A DNA stretch of 64,000 bases. Origin: Caulobacter sp. 17J80-11. GTDB lineage: Bacteria > Pseudomonadota > Alphaproteobacteria > Caulobacterales > Caulobacteraceae. The notes under the pieces are model-generated. The model made no database searches and had not been told where the DNA came from. It was given only the letters and a program-made list of their open reading frames with translations. The stretch covers positions 1 to 64,000 of the forward strand of contig NZ_JACSJI010000002.1 of the NCBI RefSeq assembly GCF_014349105.1, read 5' to 3'. Shown here piece by piece: positions 24,620 to 32,761 of the stretch; position 1 is the stretch's first letter, and every line of letters starts with the position of its first letter. The position numbers and the translations under genes were made by a program.

Positions 24620-25531
24620 ATGTCCGACTCGTCGCGCCTCACTCCGCTCGAATACGCCGCCCTGGCCGCCATCGTGGTGATCTGGGGCGTGAACAACGCT
24701 GCGGCCGCCCTGGCCACCCAGGTGCTGCCGCCCATGCTGCTCGGCGCCATGCGCTTCGCCCTGGCGGGCGTGTGCCTGGCCTTCTTCGTGCGGCCGCCGT
24801 TTCCGAATCTGAAGCACCTGCTGCTGCTGGCCGTGGTCGGCGGGCCTGTGCACTTCGGGCTGGTCTATCTGGGCTTCGCCCTGGCCGACGACCTCAGCCC
24901 CTACGCGGTCAGCCTGCAGCTGTGGATCCCGTTCTCGGCGCTGTTCTCCTGGCTCTTGCTAAAGGAGCGCCTGTCGGTTCCGGCCATGGTCGGCATGGCG
25001 GTCGCCTTCGCCGGCGTGGTGTTCATGACCGCCGATCCGCGCGCCATGCACGACTGGAAGGCCATCGTCGTCGGGGCCGGGGCCAGCGCCGCCTGGGCCT
25101 TCGCCACGGTGACCGCCCGCCGCGCGGCCGGCGTGCCGCCGCTGAAGATGCAGGCCGTCCTGGCCTTCGTGGCCGCCCCCAGTCTGTTCCTGGGCTCGAT
25201 GTTGTTCGAGCACGACCAGGCCGGCGCGATCGCGCGCGCGGACATGCTGATCTGGGCCTCGGTGGTGTGGGCCGCCCTGATCTCCACCGTGATCGCCACC
25301 GGCCTGCTGTTCTGGCTGGTGCAGCGGCGCGAGGCGGGGCGGGTGACGCCCTACCTGCTGGCTACGCCGGTGGTGTCGATCGCCATCGGGGCGGGCCTGA
25401 TGGGCGACGTGCTGACCCCGCAGATCCTGGTGGGCGCCGCGGCGACCATCGGCGGGGTGGGGCTGGTGGCCTTGGCCGAGCAGCGGATGAGGCGGGCCGC
25501 CCTCGCCGCCAAGGCCGCCGCAGTCGCCTGA
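24620..25531 (+). CDS. EamA/DMT-family transporter
   Basis: 303 residues with about ten membrane helices in two EamA repeats. The first repeat begins TPLEYAALAAIVVIWGVNNA, the second at about residue 150 (KAIVVGAGASAAWAFATVTA). Conserved features include ALLSxxxxKER-like SWLLLKERLS and the end LVALAEQR. Members of the drug/metabolite transporter superfamily export amino acids or other metabolites; the substrate here is unknown. Confidence 0.92.
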   Translation: MSDSSRLTPLEYAALAAIVVIWGVNNAAAALATQVLPPMLLGAMRFALAGVCLAFFVRPPFPNLKHLLLLAVVGGPVHFGLVYLGFALADDLSPYAVSLQLWIPFSALFSWLLLKERLSVPAMVGMAVAFAGVVFMTADPRAMHDWKAIVVGAGASAAWAFATVTARRAAGVPPLKMQAVLAFVAAPSLFLGSMLFEHDQAGAIARADMLIWASVVWAALISTVIATGLLFWLVQRREAGRVTPYLLATPVVSIAIGAGLMGDVLTPQILVGAAATIGGVGLVALAEQRMRRAALAAKAAAVA

Positions 25532-25602
25532 GCGGCGTCCCGAAACGGCGCGCCTCCGCGTTGGAACGGGTCTTGCTCGCCTGTGGGGCGAGAAGGACGC
25601 CG

Positions 25603-26742
25603 ATGACTTCACCGTATCAGATCGACATCGTCCGGCCCGACGAGCTCGGTGCGTCCGAGCGGGCGCTGTGGACCGACATCGTCCGTGACGATCCCGCCTA
25701 CGCCAGCCCGTACTTCCGGCCGGAGTTCGCGCTCGCGGCCGGGAAGGTCGCGCCCCACGCCCGCGTCGCGGTGATGCACCGGGCGGGGCAGATCGCCGGC
25801 TTCCTGCCCTTTCAACGCCGGGGGCGGCTGCTCCAGCCGATCGCCGCGCCGCTAAACGACTATCACGGCGTGATCGCCCGCCCGGGCGAGGGACCGGGCC
25901 TGGACGAGGCGCGCGGCCTGATGGGCGCTTCGAAGGCGCAGGTGGCCGGCTGGGTCGGGTCGGACGCGCCGGGGCCGCGGCTGGTCGAGCGGACTTGCCT
26001 GCTGGCGCACGCGCCGGACGGCTGGGACGCCTACATGGCCGAGCGCCGGCGCGAGCACGGCAAGTACTTCAAGAACAAGGACCGCTCGCGCCGCGCCTTC
26101 GAGCGCGACTGCGGCACGCCGGCCTTCCGGTTCGCCGACCGGTCGCCCGAGCTGCTGGACCGGCTGATCGAACTCAAGCGCGAGCAGTACCGCCGCACCC
26201 GCCGCCACGACGTGTTCGCCTGCGGCTGGACCCGCGACCTGCTGGCCGCCCTGCTGGAGGCGGGGGAGGGCGAGTTCGGGGCCGGCCTGTCGGTGATGGA
26301 GTGGGAGGGCGAGACGGTCGCCCTGACCTACGGCCTGTGGGCTGGCGAGCGGTACCATTTCTGGTTTCCGACCTTCGCGCCGCGCTTCGGCCGGTTCGGG
26401 ACCGGCGGCGTGCTCACTGAGGAGACCATCCGGTGGGGGGCGGGGCGCGGCTTGCGGTCCTTCGATTTCGGCTTCGCCGGGGAGTCTTATAAAAAGTACT
26501 TCTGCAACGGCTCGCAGAGCGTGCTGGAGGGCGAGGTCGAGGAGCCCGGGTGGCGCGCGGCCGCCTCGCGCGCGCTCGACGCGCTGGACCGGCGACCGGA
26601 CAGCGCGCTGGCGCGCATCCGCGCCAGCGCGCGGCGCCGGTTCGCGGTGATCGACGCCTGCGAAACCACGCCCTGGGCCCGGCTGGCGGGAACGGCGGCG
26701 GCCGCGGCCGCCTTCGCGCGCAGGTCCGAGGCGGCGGCTTGA
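25603..26742 (+). CDS. FemAB/CelD-type GNAT acyltransferase, possibly HfsK-like
   Basis: 379 residues with two GNAT-like halves of the Acetyltransf_6 (CelD/BcsL) type: N-terminal SPYFRPEFALAAGKV and IAGFLPFQRRGR, C-terminal LIELKREQYRRT, LSVMEWEGETVALTYGLW and FDFGFAGESYKKYFCNGSQ. Members acylate or aminoacylate envelope polysaccharides or precursors. Caulobacter HfsK, an acetyltransferase that tunes holdfast stickiness, belongs to this type, so a polysaccharide role is a fair guess but not shown. The ATG at 25603 has AGAAGGA at 25591-25597. No other holdfast genes are adjacent. Confidence 0.75.
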   Translation: MTSPYQIDIVRPDELGASERALWTDIVRDDPAYASPYFRPEFALAAGKVAPHARVAVMHRAGQIAGFLPFQRRGRLLQPIAAPLNDYHGVIARPGEGPGLDEARGLMGASKAQVAGWVGSDAPGPRLVERTCLLAHAPDGWDAYMAERRREHGKYFKNKDRSRRAFERDCGTPAFRFADRSPELLDRLIELKREQYRRTRRHDVFACGWTRDLLAALLEAGEGEFGAGLSVMEWEGETVALTYGLWAGERYHFWFPTFAPRFGRFGTGGVLTEETIRWGAGRGLRSFDFGFAGESYKKYFCNGSQSVLEGEVEEPGWRAAASRALDALDRRPDSALARIRASARRRFAVIDACETTPWARLAGTAAAAAAFARRSEAAA

Positions 26743-26846
26743 TCCGCGGCCGGCAAGATTAAGGCGAAGTAATGACTTCCTTTTAAAGTGACAGCCTGCG
26801 CCGGTCGGCCCACCTTCCGCTCAAGCATCGCTCAGGGAAGAGGGTC

Positions 26847-27722
26847 ATGAAGGTTCAACTGTTCATCGCGGCGGCCGCGGCGGCCTTGTGTGCGGCGAGC
26901 GCCGCGTCGGCGGCTCCGGAAGTCGAGATCGAGAACGCGGTCGCCCGCGTCGTGGTGATCCCGGAGGCTCGCTCCGACATCGCCGTCGACGTGCGCCAGG
27001 GCCGCGCCGACCTGCCGCAACTGACGGTTTCGCAGCGCGGCGGCGGCAAGGTCGAGATCGACGGCGATCTGGATCGCCGGATTCAGGGCTGCAACTACCA
27101 CGGCGGGGCCTCCACCCTCGACGCGGCGGTCAACCCGCCGGAAAACCTGGTGATCAACGTCCGCGGCCTGCCCCCGGTGAAGCTGGCCGACGCGCCGCTG
27201 ATCACCCTGCGGGTGCCGATGGACGTCAACATCGACGCCGGCGGGGCCGTGTTCGGTTCGATCGGCCGGTCTGACAGCCTCGAGCTGGGCGCAGCCGGCT
27301 GCGGCGACTGGACCGTCGCCAACAGCAAGGGCGAAATGAAGATTTCGGTGGCCGGTTCGGGCGACGTCGCAGCCGGGACCTCCGCCAGCCTCCAGGCCTC
27401 GATCGCCGGCTCCGGCGACGTCCGGACCGGCGCGACCCAGGCGCTGCGCGCCTCGATCGCGGGTTCGGGCGACGTGCGGGTGGCCCGCGTCGACGGCCCG
27501 ATCGACGCTTCGATCGCCGGCTCGGGCGACGTGAGCGTCGACGCCGGACGCGCCAGCCGCCTGAAGGCCTCGATCGCGGGCTCGGGAGACGTCCGTTTCG
27601 GCGGCACGGCGGACACGCTGAACGCCTCGGTGATCGGGTCGGGCGACGTGCGCGTCGGCGCGGTCACCGGGTCGATCAGCAAGAGCGTGATGGGCTCCGG
27701 CGACGTGGTCGTCGGTCGCTGA
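26847..27722 (+). CDS. Secreted GIN-domain-like protein with GSGDV ladder repeats
   Basis: 291 residues. A Sec signal peptide of about 22 residues (cleavage near SAASA-AP), then a beta-rich domain with two cysteines, then from about residue 165 a ladder with a period of roughly 20 residues: VAGSGDVAAG, IAGSGDVRTG, IAGSGDVRVA, IAGSGDVSVD, IAGSGDVRFG, VIGSGDVRVG, VMGSGDVVVG. This matches the head-GIN-domain (DUF2807) pattern, a right-handed beta-helix. It would sit in the periplasm or on the outer surface. Its paralogue follows after 22 bases, so the pair is probably one operon arising from duplication. Confidence 0.85.
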   Translation: MKVQLFIAAAAAALCAASAASAAPEVEIENAVARVVVIPEARSDIAVDVRQGRADLPQLTVSQRGGGKVEIDGDLDRRIQGCNYHGGASTLDAAVNPPENLVINVRGLPPVKLADAPLITLRVPMDVNIDAGGAVFGSIGRSDSLELGAAGCGDWTVANSKGEMKISVAGSGDVAAGTSASLQASIAGSGDVRTGATQALRASIAGSGDVRVARVDGPIDASIAGSGDVSVDAGRASRLKASIAGSGDVRFGGTADTLNASVIGSGDVRVGAVTGSISKSVMGSGDVVVGR

Positions 27723-27744
27723 TCGGGTAACGGGGGAACAACCT

Positions 27745-28590
27745 ATGAAAGCGTTGCTTCTTTCGGCGGCCGCGTTCGCGGCCGGCGCTCCCGCGGCCTC
27801 GGCTGCGACTCAGACCGTGCGGCTCGAAGACCTGGCGGCCCGCGTCGTCGTCATGCCGGAGGCCCGCAGCGACGTGAAGGTCGAGATCCGGCCGGGCGCT
27901 TCCGACATCGCCGCCCCGCGGCTGTTCTGGGAAGGCGGCCGCGCGGTGGTGCGCGGCACGTTGGACGACGGCGACCTGAAGAACTGCCGCAAATCCGGCA
28001 AGGACTTCGACACCGGCAACATCGTGCTGCACGGCCGGCGCAACGTGGCGGTGAAGGACCTGCCGGTGGTGGTCCTGCACACGCCGCAGGACGTGGTGAT
28101 CGAGGCGGACGGGGCGGTGGTCGGCGAGGTCGGCGCGGCCCGCTCGGTGACCCTGTCGCACGAGCGCTGCGGCGCGTGGAAGTTCGCCGACGTGTCGGGC
28201 CGTCTCGACCTCGACATTGAGGGCGTGGCCGACATCTACGCCACGCGGGCCGGGGCTGCGATCGTGAAGCTGGAGGGGATGGGCGACGTCCACCTGGTCA
28301 GCGTCGGGGCCTTCACCGCCGACCTGGAGGGCATGGCCGACATCACCGTCGACCGCGTCAACGGCCCGGTGGACGTGTCGCTGGAAGGCATGGGCGACGT
28401 GCGCATCAAGAGCGGGAACGCCACGACCTTCAAGGCCGCGCTGGAGGGCATGGGTGACGTGCAGTTCGACGGCGTCGCGGCCAGCCTGGACGCCTCGGCC
28501 GACGGCATGGGCACGATCCGCGTGGCCCAGGTGACGGGCGCCAAGCGCACCAGCCAATCCGGCTTCGCCAAGGTGAAGATCGGGCGCTGA
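27745..28590 (+). CDS. Secreted GIN-domain-like paralogue with EGMGDV ladder repeats
   Basis: 281 residues. A signal peptide (MKALLLSAAAFAAGAPAASA) is followed by the same domain plan as the preceding gene (LAARVVVMPEARSDVKVEI parallels VARVVVIPEARSDIAVDV there). The ladder turns have changed from GSGDV to EGMGDV/EGMADI (LEGMGDVHL, LEGMADITV, LEGMGDVRI, LEGMGDVQF, ADGMGTIRV). The same spacing with a Met in place of Ser suggests a different face chemistry on the same beta-helix. Function unknown; co-transcribed with its paralogue. Confidence 0.85.
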   Translation: MKALLLSAAAFAAGAPAASAATQTVRLEDLAARVVVMPEARSDVKVEIRPGASDIAAPRLFWEGGRAVVRGTLDDGDLKNCRKSGKDFDTGNIVLHGRRNVAVKDLPVVVLHTPQDVVIEADGAVVGEVGAARSVTLSHERCGAWKFADVSGRLDLDIEGVADIYATRAGAAIVKLEGMGDVHLVSVGAFTADLEGMADITVDRVNGPVDVSLEGMGDVRIKSGNATTFKAALEGMGDVQFDGVAASLDASADGMGTIRVAQVTGAKRTSQSGFAKVKIGR

Positions 28591-28601
28591 GGTCTGAGCA
28601 T

Positions 28602-28630
28602 CGGCGCCCCGGCCGCCGGCCGGGGCGCCG
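28602..28630. terminator. GC hairpin between convergent genes
   Basis: A 13-bp perfect stem (28602-28614 with 28618-28630) and a 3-nt loop lies between the ends of the GIN paralogue (+) and the first barrel gene (-). It probably works for both strands; T runs are weak. Confidence 0.65.
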
Positions 28631-28642
28631 TCTCGCGCCGTC

Positions 28643-29419
28643 TTAGAAGAACGGGAAGCCGGCCCCGATGATGCCGCCCAGCGGCTTCAGGGCCGCGCCG
28701 AAGCGGTCGCGGTCCTTCAGCGTGCCGCCGCCGTAGTTCCAGCGGATGCCGACGCGGAAGGCGTCGGATGACAGGTCGCCCGGGATGCTCTCATCGAACT
28801 CCTGGTGGTCGTAGCTGGCGAACAGGCTGATGGGCACGGTCGGGAACTGGTATTCGCCGCCGACCCCGAATTTCCAGACCTCGAGATCCCCGAAGCCGTC
28901 CTCGGCCTGGTTCCAGCCGATCTCGCCGTCGACCCGGAAGTCGTCCTGGATGAAGTAGGCCAGGCCGCCCGTGGCGCCCCAGATGTCCACGTCGGCGTCG
29001 TCGATCTGGCCATAGCCGACCGAGCCCGACAGGGTGCTCTGCTCGAAATAGTACTGGCCTTCCGCCCCGATCACCCAGGTCTGGTCGCTGACGTCGGAGT
29101 CGGTGAAGCCGGCGAAGCCGCCGATCAGGCCCTGGTCGTTGCGGGCGTGGACGTGGGCGGTGCCCTGGATCACGCCCTGGTCGGTGAAATCGTCGGCGTC
29201 CGTATATCGGACGTCGAATTGCATGCCCCACGACTGCTGCGGGATTTCCACCGCGCCCCCGATCGACCAGGCGTTAGCGTCGTCGTCCCCGAAGTCGGAA
29301 TCGAAATTGATGTTGCCGTAGTCGACGTCGGCGTAGCCCGTCACCGCCTCCTGGGCGAAGGCGGGGGCCGCGATGAACACGGCGCCGAGCGCCGTCGTAA
29401 CCAGCAGACTGGACTTCAT
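28643..29419 (-). CDS. Outer-membrane beta-barrel protein (barrel paralogue 1)
   Basis: 258 residues. Cleavable signal peptide ending APAFA-Q, then alternating amphipathic strands rich in Gly, Asp, Tyr and Phe (GYADVDYGN; MQFDVRYTDADDF; GLIGGFAGFTDSD; LSGSVGYGQIDDADVDIWGA; YQFPTVPISLFASYDH). The C-terminus does not end in the barrel strand but in an extension, GGGTLKDRDRFGAALKPL.., shared by all four paralogues. It is the most diverged of the four. Predicted transmembrane barrel or porin-like protein; cargo unknown. Confidence 0.85.
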   Translation of the reverse strand: MKSSLLVTTALGAVFIAAPAFAQEAVTGYADVDYGNINFDSDFGDDDANAWSIGGAVEIPQQSWGMQFDVRYTDADDFTDQGVIQGTAHVHARNDQGLIGGFAGFTDSDVSDQTWVIGAEGQYYFEQSTLSGSVGYGQIDDADVDIWGATGGLAYFIQDDFRVDGEIGWNQAEDGFGDLEVWKFGVGGEYQFPTVPISLFASYDHQEFDESIPGDLSSDAFRVGIRWNYGGGTLKDRDRFGAALKPLGGIIGAGFPFF

Positions 29420-29562
29420 GGAGCTTTCCCCTGGTCGAAAGTGGAACGCTCCCCCCGAGGGAGAATTGATACCGTAAAGCTCCCCCGTAGGCTGTGCCGT
29501 TTAGGTCACAAGCGCGGCGGTAATCGAACGCTGTTATTCAAAAGGTCCGGGCCCAAACGGAA

Positions 29563-29590
29563 GACGCCCCGGAGCGGGGCTCCGGGGCGC
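29563..29590 (-). terminator. Terminator of barrel paralogue 2
   Basis: An 11-bp perfect stem (29565-29575 with 29579-29589) and a 3-nt loop; on the minus strand it is followed by CTTCCGTTT. Confidence 0.7.
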
Positions 29591-29632
29591 CTGAGGCCGT
29601 GTGTCCGGCGCGGGCGCCGGAACGCAAGTCGC

Positions 29633-30364
29633 TTAGAACGCGCCGCCGAACACGCCGGCCGCGCCGGTGAAGCTGGCGCCCGAGCGGTCGCGGCCCTTCA
29701 GGGTCTGGCCGCCGAAGGAGACGCGCATGCCGATCGACAGCTTGTCTTCGTCGATGTCGGCGTCGTCGAACTGGTAGTGGGTGTAGCCGGCGTAGACGCT
29801 GAACGGCTTGCTCGACAGCTGGTACTCGCCGCCCAGGCCGGCCGACCAGACCTTGTCGTAGTCGGCGTCGGCGTAGCCGAGGCCGGCGTTCAGGCGGAAG
29901 TTGTCGGTCAGGAAGTAGCGGACTTCGCCGCCCACGCCCCAGGCGTCGGCGTCCAGGTCGTCGCTGCTGCCGTAGGCGATCGTGCCGGCCACGGTCAGGT
30001 TGTCGAAGTACTTCGCGCCTTCGACGCCGAGGTTGTAAGTGCTGACCGAGTCGGAGTTCGACACGGCGGCGAAGCCGCCGACGGCCCACTGGTCGTTGCG
30101 GGTGAAGACGTGGGCGCCGGCGCCGAACGCGTTCTCGGAGCTGAACTCGTCGTCGATCTGCAGGCTGGTGTAGCCGGCGTCGAGCTGCACGCCGATCTGG
30201 TCGGTCGGCTTGAAGGCGACCGAGGCGTTCAGGTCATAGGTTTCGACGTCGCTGCCGGTGCGGGTGTAGCCGGCGCCGAAGTAGCCCGAGGTGTCCTGGG
30301 CGAAGGCCGGGGCGGCGAAGGCGACGGCGGCGAGGGCGGCCGAGGCGAACAGAACGTTTTTCAT
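29633..30364 (-). CDS. Outer-membrane beta-barrel protein (barrel paralogue 2)
   Basis: 243 residues. Signal peptide MKNVLFASAALAAVAFAAPA, almost identical to that of paralogue 3. Barrel strands include GYFGAGYTRTGSDVETYDL, VQLDAGYTSLQID, AVGGFAAVSNSD, VAGTIAYGSSDDLDADAWG, YQLSSKPFSVYAGYTHYQFD and MRVSFGGQTLKGRDRSGA, with the family tail LKGRDRSGA. Its promoter and an upstream element are conserved with paralogue 3, so both are probably co-regulated although each has its own terminator. Confidence 0.9.
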   Translation of the reverse strand: MKNVLFASAALAAVAFAAPAFAQDTSGYFGAGYTRTGSDVETYDLNASVAFKPTDQIGVQLDAGYTSLQIDDEFSSENAFGAGAHVFTRNDQWAVGGFAAVSNSDSVSTYNLGVEGAKYFDNLTVAGTIAYGSSDDLDADAWGVGGEVRYFLTDNFRLNAGLGYADADYDKVWSAGLGGEYQLSSKPFSVYAGYTHYQFDDADIDEDKLSIGMRVSFGGQTLKGRDRSGASFTGAAGVFGGAF

Positions 30365-30426
30365 TAGACTTCCTTGCGTTTCCCCCGCGGTGTTTCGCTT
30401 GTGGGAAGCGCCACGGTTGGATCGCC

Positions 30427-30454
30427 AGCTAAGCTTGGCCGTACGGGCTCACAA
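30427..30454 (-). promoter_or_regulatory. Promoter of barrel paralogue 2
   Basis: On the minus strand, TTGTGA (30454-30449), 14 bases, GCTTAGCT (30434-30427). This fits the Caulobacter housekeeping pattern TTGaCg-N10-14-GCtANAWC loosely and is matched base for base in spacing and -10 box upstream of paralogue 3. Confidence 0.55.
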
Positions 30455-30498
30455 GCCGCTTGGAAGCCAGGGCCGCCGAGGTGCGGCGAACCGTGCTC

Positions 30499-30513
30499 GT
30501 TCTGCAACGGACC
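30499..30513. promoter_or_regulatory. Conserved upstream element of barrel paralogue 2
   Basis: GTTCTGCAACGGACC, followed by TTGGCG and ATTGTGT, closely resembles the perfect palindrome upstream of paralogue 3. It lies about 45 bases upstream of the -35 box. The remainder of the 343-base gap (30365-30707) contains only the promoter and the next terminator. Confidence 0.45.
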
Positions 30514-30641
30514 TTGGCGGAAATGCGGCATTGTGTGGGCGATTGCGGCGGGATTGCGCCGCCCGCGGGGTCGGCCGCCCCAGGTTTCGCACGAACAGTT
30601 AAGCGTCCGCGTCGCGCCGATTCCGTAGAGCCCCGCAAAAG

Positions 30642-30674
30642 AAAACGCCCCGGAGCCAAGCTCCGGGGCGTTCC
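30642..30674 (-). terminator. Terminator of barrel paralogue 3
   Basis: A 12-bp perfect stem (30644-30655 with 30661-30672) and a 5-nt loop; the minus strand continues TTTTCTTTT. Confidence 0.92.
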
Positions 30675-30707
30675 TCCTCGTTCCGGCCGCAGCCGGAAGG
30701 CGAGATC

Positions 30708-31445
30708 TTAGAACAGGCCGCCGAAAGCGGTCTTGGCGCCGTTGAAGCTGGCGCCCGAGCGGTCGCGGCCCTTCAGGGTCTGGCCGCCGAAGTTGTAGCG
30801 CACGCCCACGGTGAACTTGTCGGCGTCGATGTCGGCTTCGTCGAACTTGGTGTGCTCGTAGCCGGCGTACAGGCTGACCGGGGTGGCCGCGAACTGGTAT
30901 TCGCCGCCCAGGCCGACGGTCCAGGCCTTCTCGACGTCGGCGTCGGCGTAGGACAGGCCGCCGTTCAGGCGGAAGTTGTCGGAGACGAAGTAGCGGGCTT
31001 CACCGCCGATGCCCCAGACGTCGACGTCGGCGTCGTCGTTGTTGGCGTAGGCGACGGCGCCGGCCAGGGTGACGTTGTCGAGGTACTTCGCGCCTTCGGC
31101 GCCGATGTTCCAGGTGGTGGAGTCTTCGGCGTCGGTCACGCCGGCGAAGCCGCCCACGGCCCACGCGTCGTTGCGGGTGAACAGGTGGACGTTGGCGTTA
31201 TAGGCGTCCGACGAGTCGAAGCCGTCGACGTCGGTGTTGGCGTAGCCGGCGTCGACCTGCACGCCCAGCTTGTCGGTCGCGCTGAAGGCGACGGCGCCGT
31301 CCAGGCCCCAGGTGTCGGCATCGCCGAAGTCGGTGTCGGTCTTGGCGTAGGAGGCGCCGACGTAGCCCGAGGCGTCTTGGGCGAAGGCCGGAGCGGCGAG
31401 GGCGACGACGGCCAGGGCGGCGGAGGCGAACAGAACGTTCTTCAT
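30708..31445 (-). CDS. Outer-membrane beta-barrel protein (barrel paralogue 3)
   Basis: 245 residues. Signal peptide MKNVLFASAALAVVALAAPA; strands GYVGASYAKTDTDFGDADT, VQVDAGYANTDVDGF, AVGGFAGVTDAED, LAGAVAYANNDDADVDVWG, YQFAATPVSLYAGYEHTKFD, VRYNFGGQTLKGRDRSGA. The start at 31445 is chosen because it gives a complete signal peptide aligned with paralogue 2; the longer open frame upstream runs through the promoter. It is about 55-60% alike to paralogue 2 by eye. Confidence 0.9.
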   Translation of the reverse strand: MKNVLFASAALAVVALAAPAFAQDASGYVGASYAKTDTDFGDADTWGLDGAVAFSATDKLGVQVDAGYANTDVDGFDSSDAYNANVHLFTRNDAWAVGGFAGVTDAEDSTTWNIGAEGAKYLDNVTLAGAVAYANNDDADVDVWGIGGEARYFVSDNFRLNGGLSYADADVEKAWTVGLGGEYQFAATPVSLYAGYEHTKFDEADIDADKFTVGVRYNFGGQTLKGRDRSGASFNGAKTAFGGLF

Positions 31446-31507
31446 TGCTCTTATTCCTTTGTTGGCCCGCGGAGCCTTTGAGGGGAGGGGCTCCGCGGTT
31501 GTTCGCC

Positions 31508-31535
31508 AGCTAAGCAGGGCCGCCGGGCCGCTCAA
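31508..31535 (-). promoter_or_regulatory. Promoter of barrel paralogue 3
   Basis: On the minus strand, TTGAGC (31535-31530), 14 bases, GCTTAGCT (31515-31508). It has the same spacing and -10 box as paralogue 2. Confidence 0.55.
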
Positions 31536-31580
31536 GGCGCATACGGCTACGCTTCCGGTTCGGGAGCATGAAGCGTGACG

Positions 31581-31610
31581 GTTCTGCAACAGAACTTGGC
31601 GCGATTGTGT
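31581..31610. promoter_or_regulatory. Palindromic operator-like element of barrel paralogue 3
   Basis: GTTCTG-CAA-CAGAAC (31581-31595) is a perfect 6-3-6 inverted repeat, followed by TTGGCGCGATTGTGT, conserved with paralogue 2. It is a plausible dimeric regulator site. The rest of the 345-base gap 31446-31790 holds the promoter and the terminator of paralogue 4 and nothing else I can identify. Confidence 0.5.
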
Positions 31611-31715
31611 CGGATCAAAGGCGAATGTGGCGGCTTCGCGGTCGGAGCAGTCCGACTTCGCCACGAGGCTGAACTGCAGTTCATGAAGCTGAGCGGCCGT
31701 TCACCACGCCAAGCA

Positions 31716-31750
31716 AAGCGCGCCCCGAGTCGGTGACTCGGGGCGCGCGC
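31716..31750 (-). terminator. Terminator of barrel paralogue 4
   Basis: A 14-bp perfect stem (31718-31731 with 31735-31748) and a GGT loop; the minus strand continues CTTTGCTT. Confidence 0.85.
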
Positions 31751-31790
31751 GCGTATCGCCGTCCGTCCGGCCGGGGCCGGGCGTGCGGTC

Positions 31791-32555
31791 TTAGAAGATG
31801 TTGATCAGCGAGAAGGCGGACGCGCCGCCGAAGCTGGCGCCCTTGCGGTCGCGCTGCTTCAGGCTCTCGGCGCCGAAGGTCCAGCGCAGGCCGACGCTGA
31901 AGGTGTCGGCGCTGGCGTCGAAGTCCTTCGCTTCGGAGTGGTCGTAGGCGGCGAACACGCTGAACGGCTGGTTGGCGAACTGGTGCTCGGCCCCGACGCC
32001 CAGGCTCCAGCCGCCGTAGTCTTCGTCTTCGCTCTTGACCCAGGCGTAGCCGGCGCGGCCGTCGATGCGGGTGTTGTCGCTCAGGAAGTAGCGCGCTTCG
32101 CCGCCGACGGTGACGATGTCGACATTGTCCCAGTTGTCGAACTGGCCGTAGGAGGCGCTGCCCGCCAGGGTGAGGTTGTCGAGGTACTTCTGGCCCTCGA
32201 CGCCGCCGGTCCAGACGGCCGAGCCCTGGGCGTCGGTCATGCCGATGAAGCCGCCCAGCGCGTAGCTGTCGTTGCGGGTGAAGGCGTGCACCGTGCCGGT
32301 CTTGGCCGTGACCGCGTAGTCCTCGATCTCGGTGCGGGCGACGCCGGCGTCGACCTGGAAGTTGATCAGGTCGCTGGCCGCGAACACCACCTTGCCGCTC
32401 AGGGCGACGGTGTCGGAGTCATAGTCGTAGCCGCCGCCGGTGTCGTACGAGGCGCGGGCGTAGCCGGCGTCCATCTGGCCGGCGACCTGGGCGTAGGCGG
32501 GGGCGGAAACGGCGACCGCGGCGATCGCCGCGGCGCAAAGCAGGTGCGTCTTCAT
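31791..32555 (-). CDS. Outer-membrane beta-barrel protein (barrel paralogue 4)
   Basis: 254 residues. Signal peptide MKTHLLCAAAIAAVAVSAPA ending YA-Q. Strands: MDAGYARASYDTGGGYDYDSD, NFQVDAGVARTEIEDYAV, ALGGFIGMTDAQG, LAGSASYGQFDNWDNVDI, HQFANQPFSVFAAYDHSEAK, LRWTFGAESLKQRDRKGA. It shares the LK.RDR.GA tail with the other three. The start at 32555 is chosen by the signal peptide. It is the first of the four barrel genes, divergent from the S10 operon. Confidence 0.88.
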   Translation of the reverse strand: MKTHLLCAAAIAAVAVSAPAYAQVAGQMDAGYARASYDTGGGYDYDSDTVALSGKVVFAASDLINFQVDAGVARTEIEDYAVTAKTGTVHAFTRNDSYALGGFIGMTDAQGSAVWTGGVEGQKYLDNLTLAGSASYGQFDNWDNVDIVTVGGEARYFLSDNTRIDGRAGYAWVKSEDEDYGGWSLGVGAEHQFANQPFSVFAAYDHSEAKDFDASADTFSVGLRWTFGAESLKQRDRKGASFGGASAFSLINIF

Positions 32556-32761
32556 TATTGTATCCTCGATGAGAGACGCCCGGCCCGGCCGCGCGGGGAT
32601 AGTCGGGGGAAGGCGACCGGGCGGGCCGCTTCCGATTACGGTCAAGCTGTCCGGCCGCCACCCGCTGCGCGACCAACCTCGCCTTTCGCGCGACGAAAGG
32701 GGTGTTCGGACTGTCGCCGCGCGGTCGCGCGCATCGCCGCAGATCCTTTGGGAAAGCGGCC

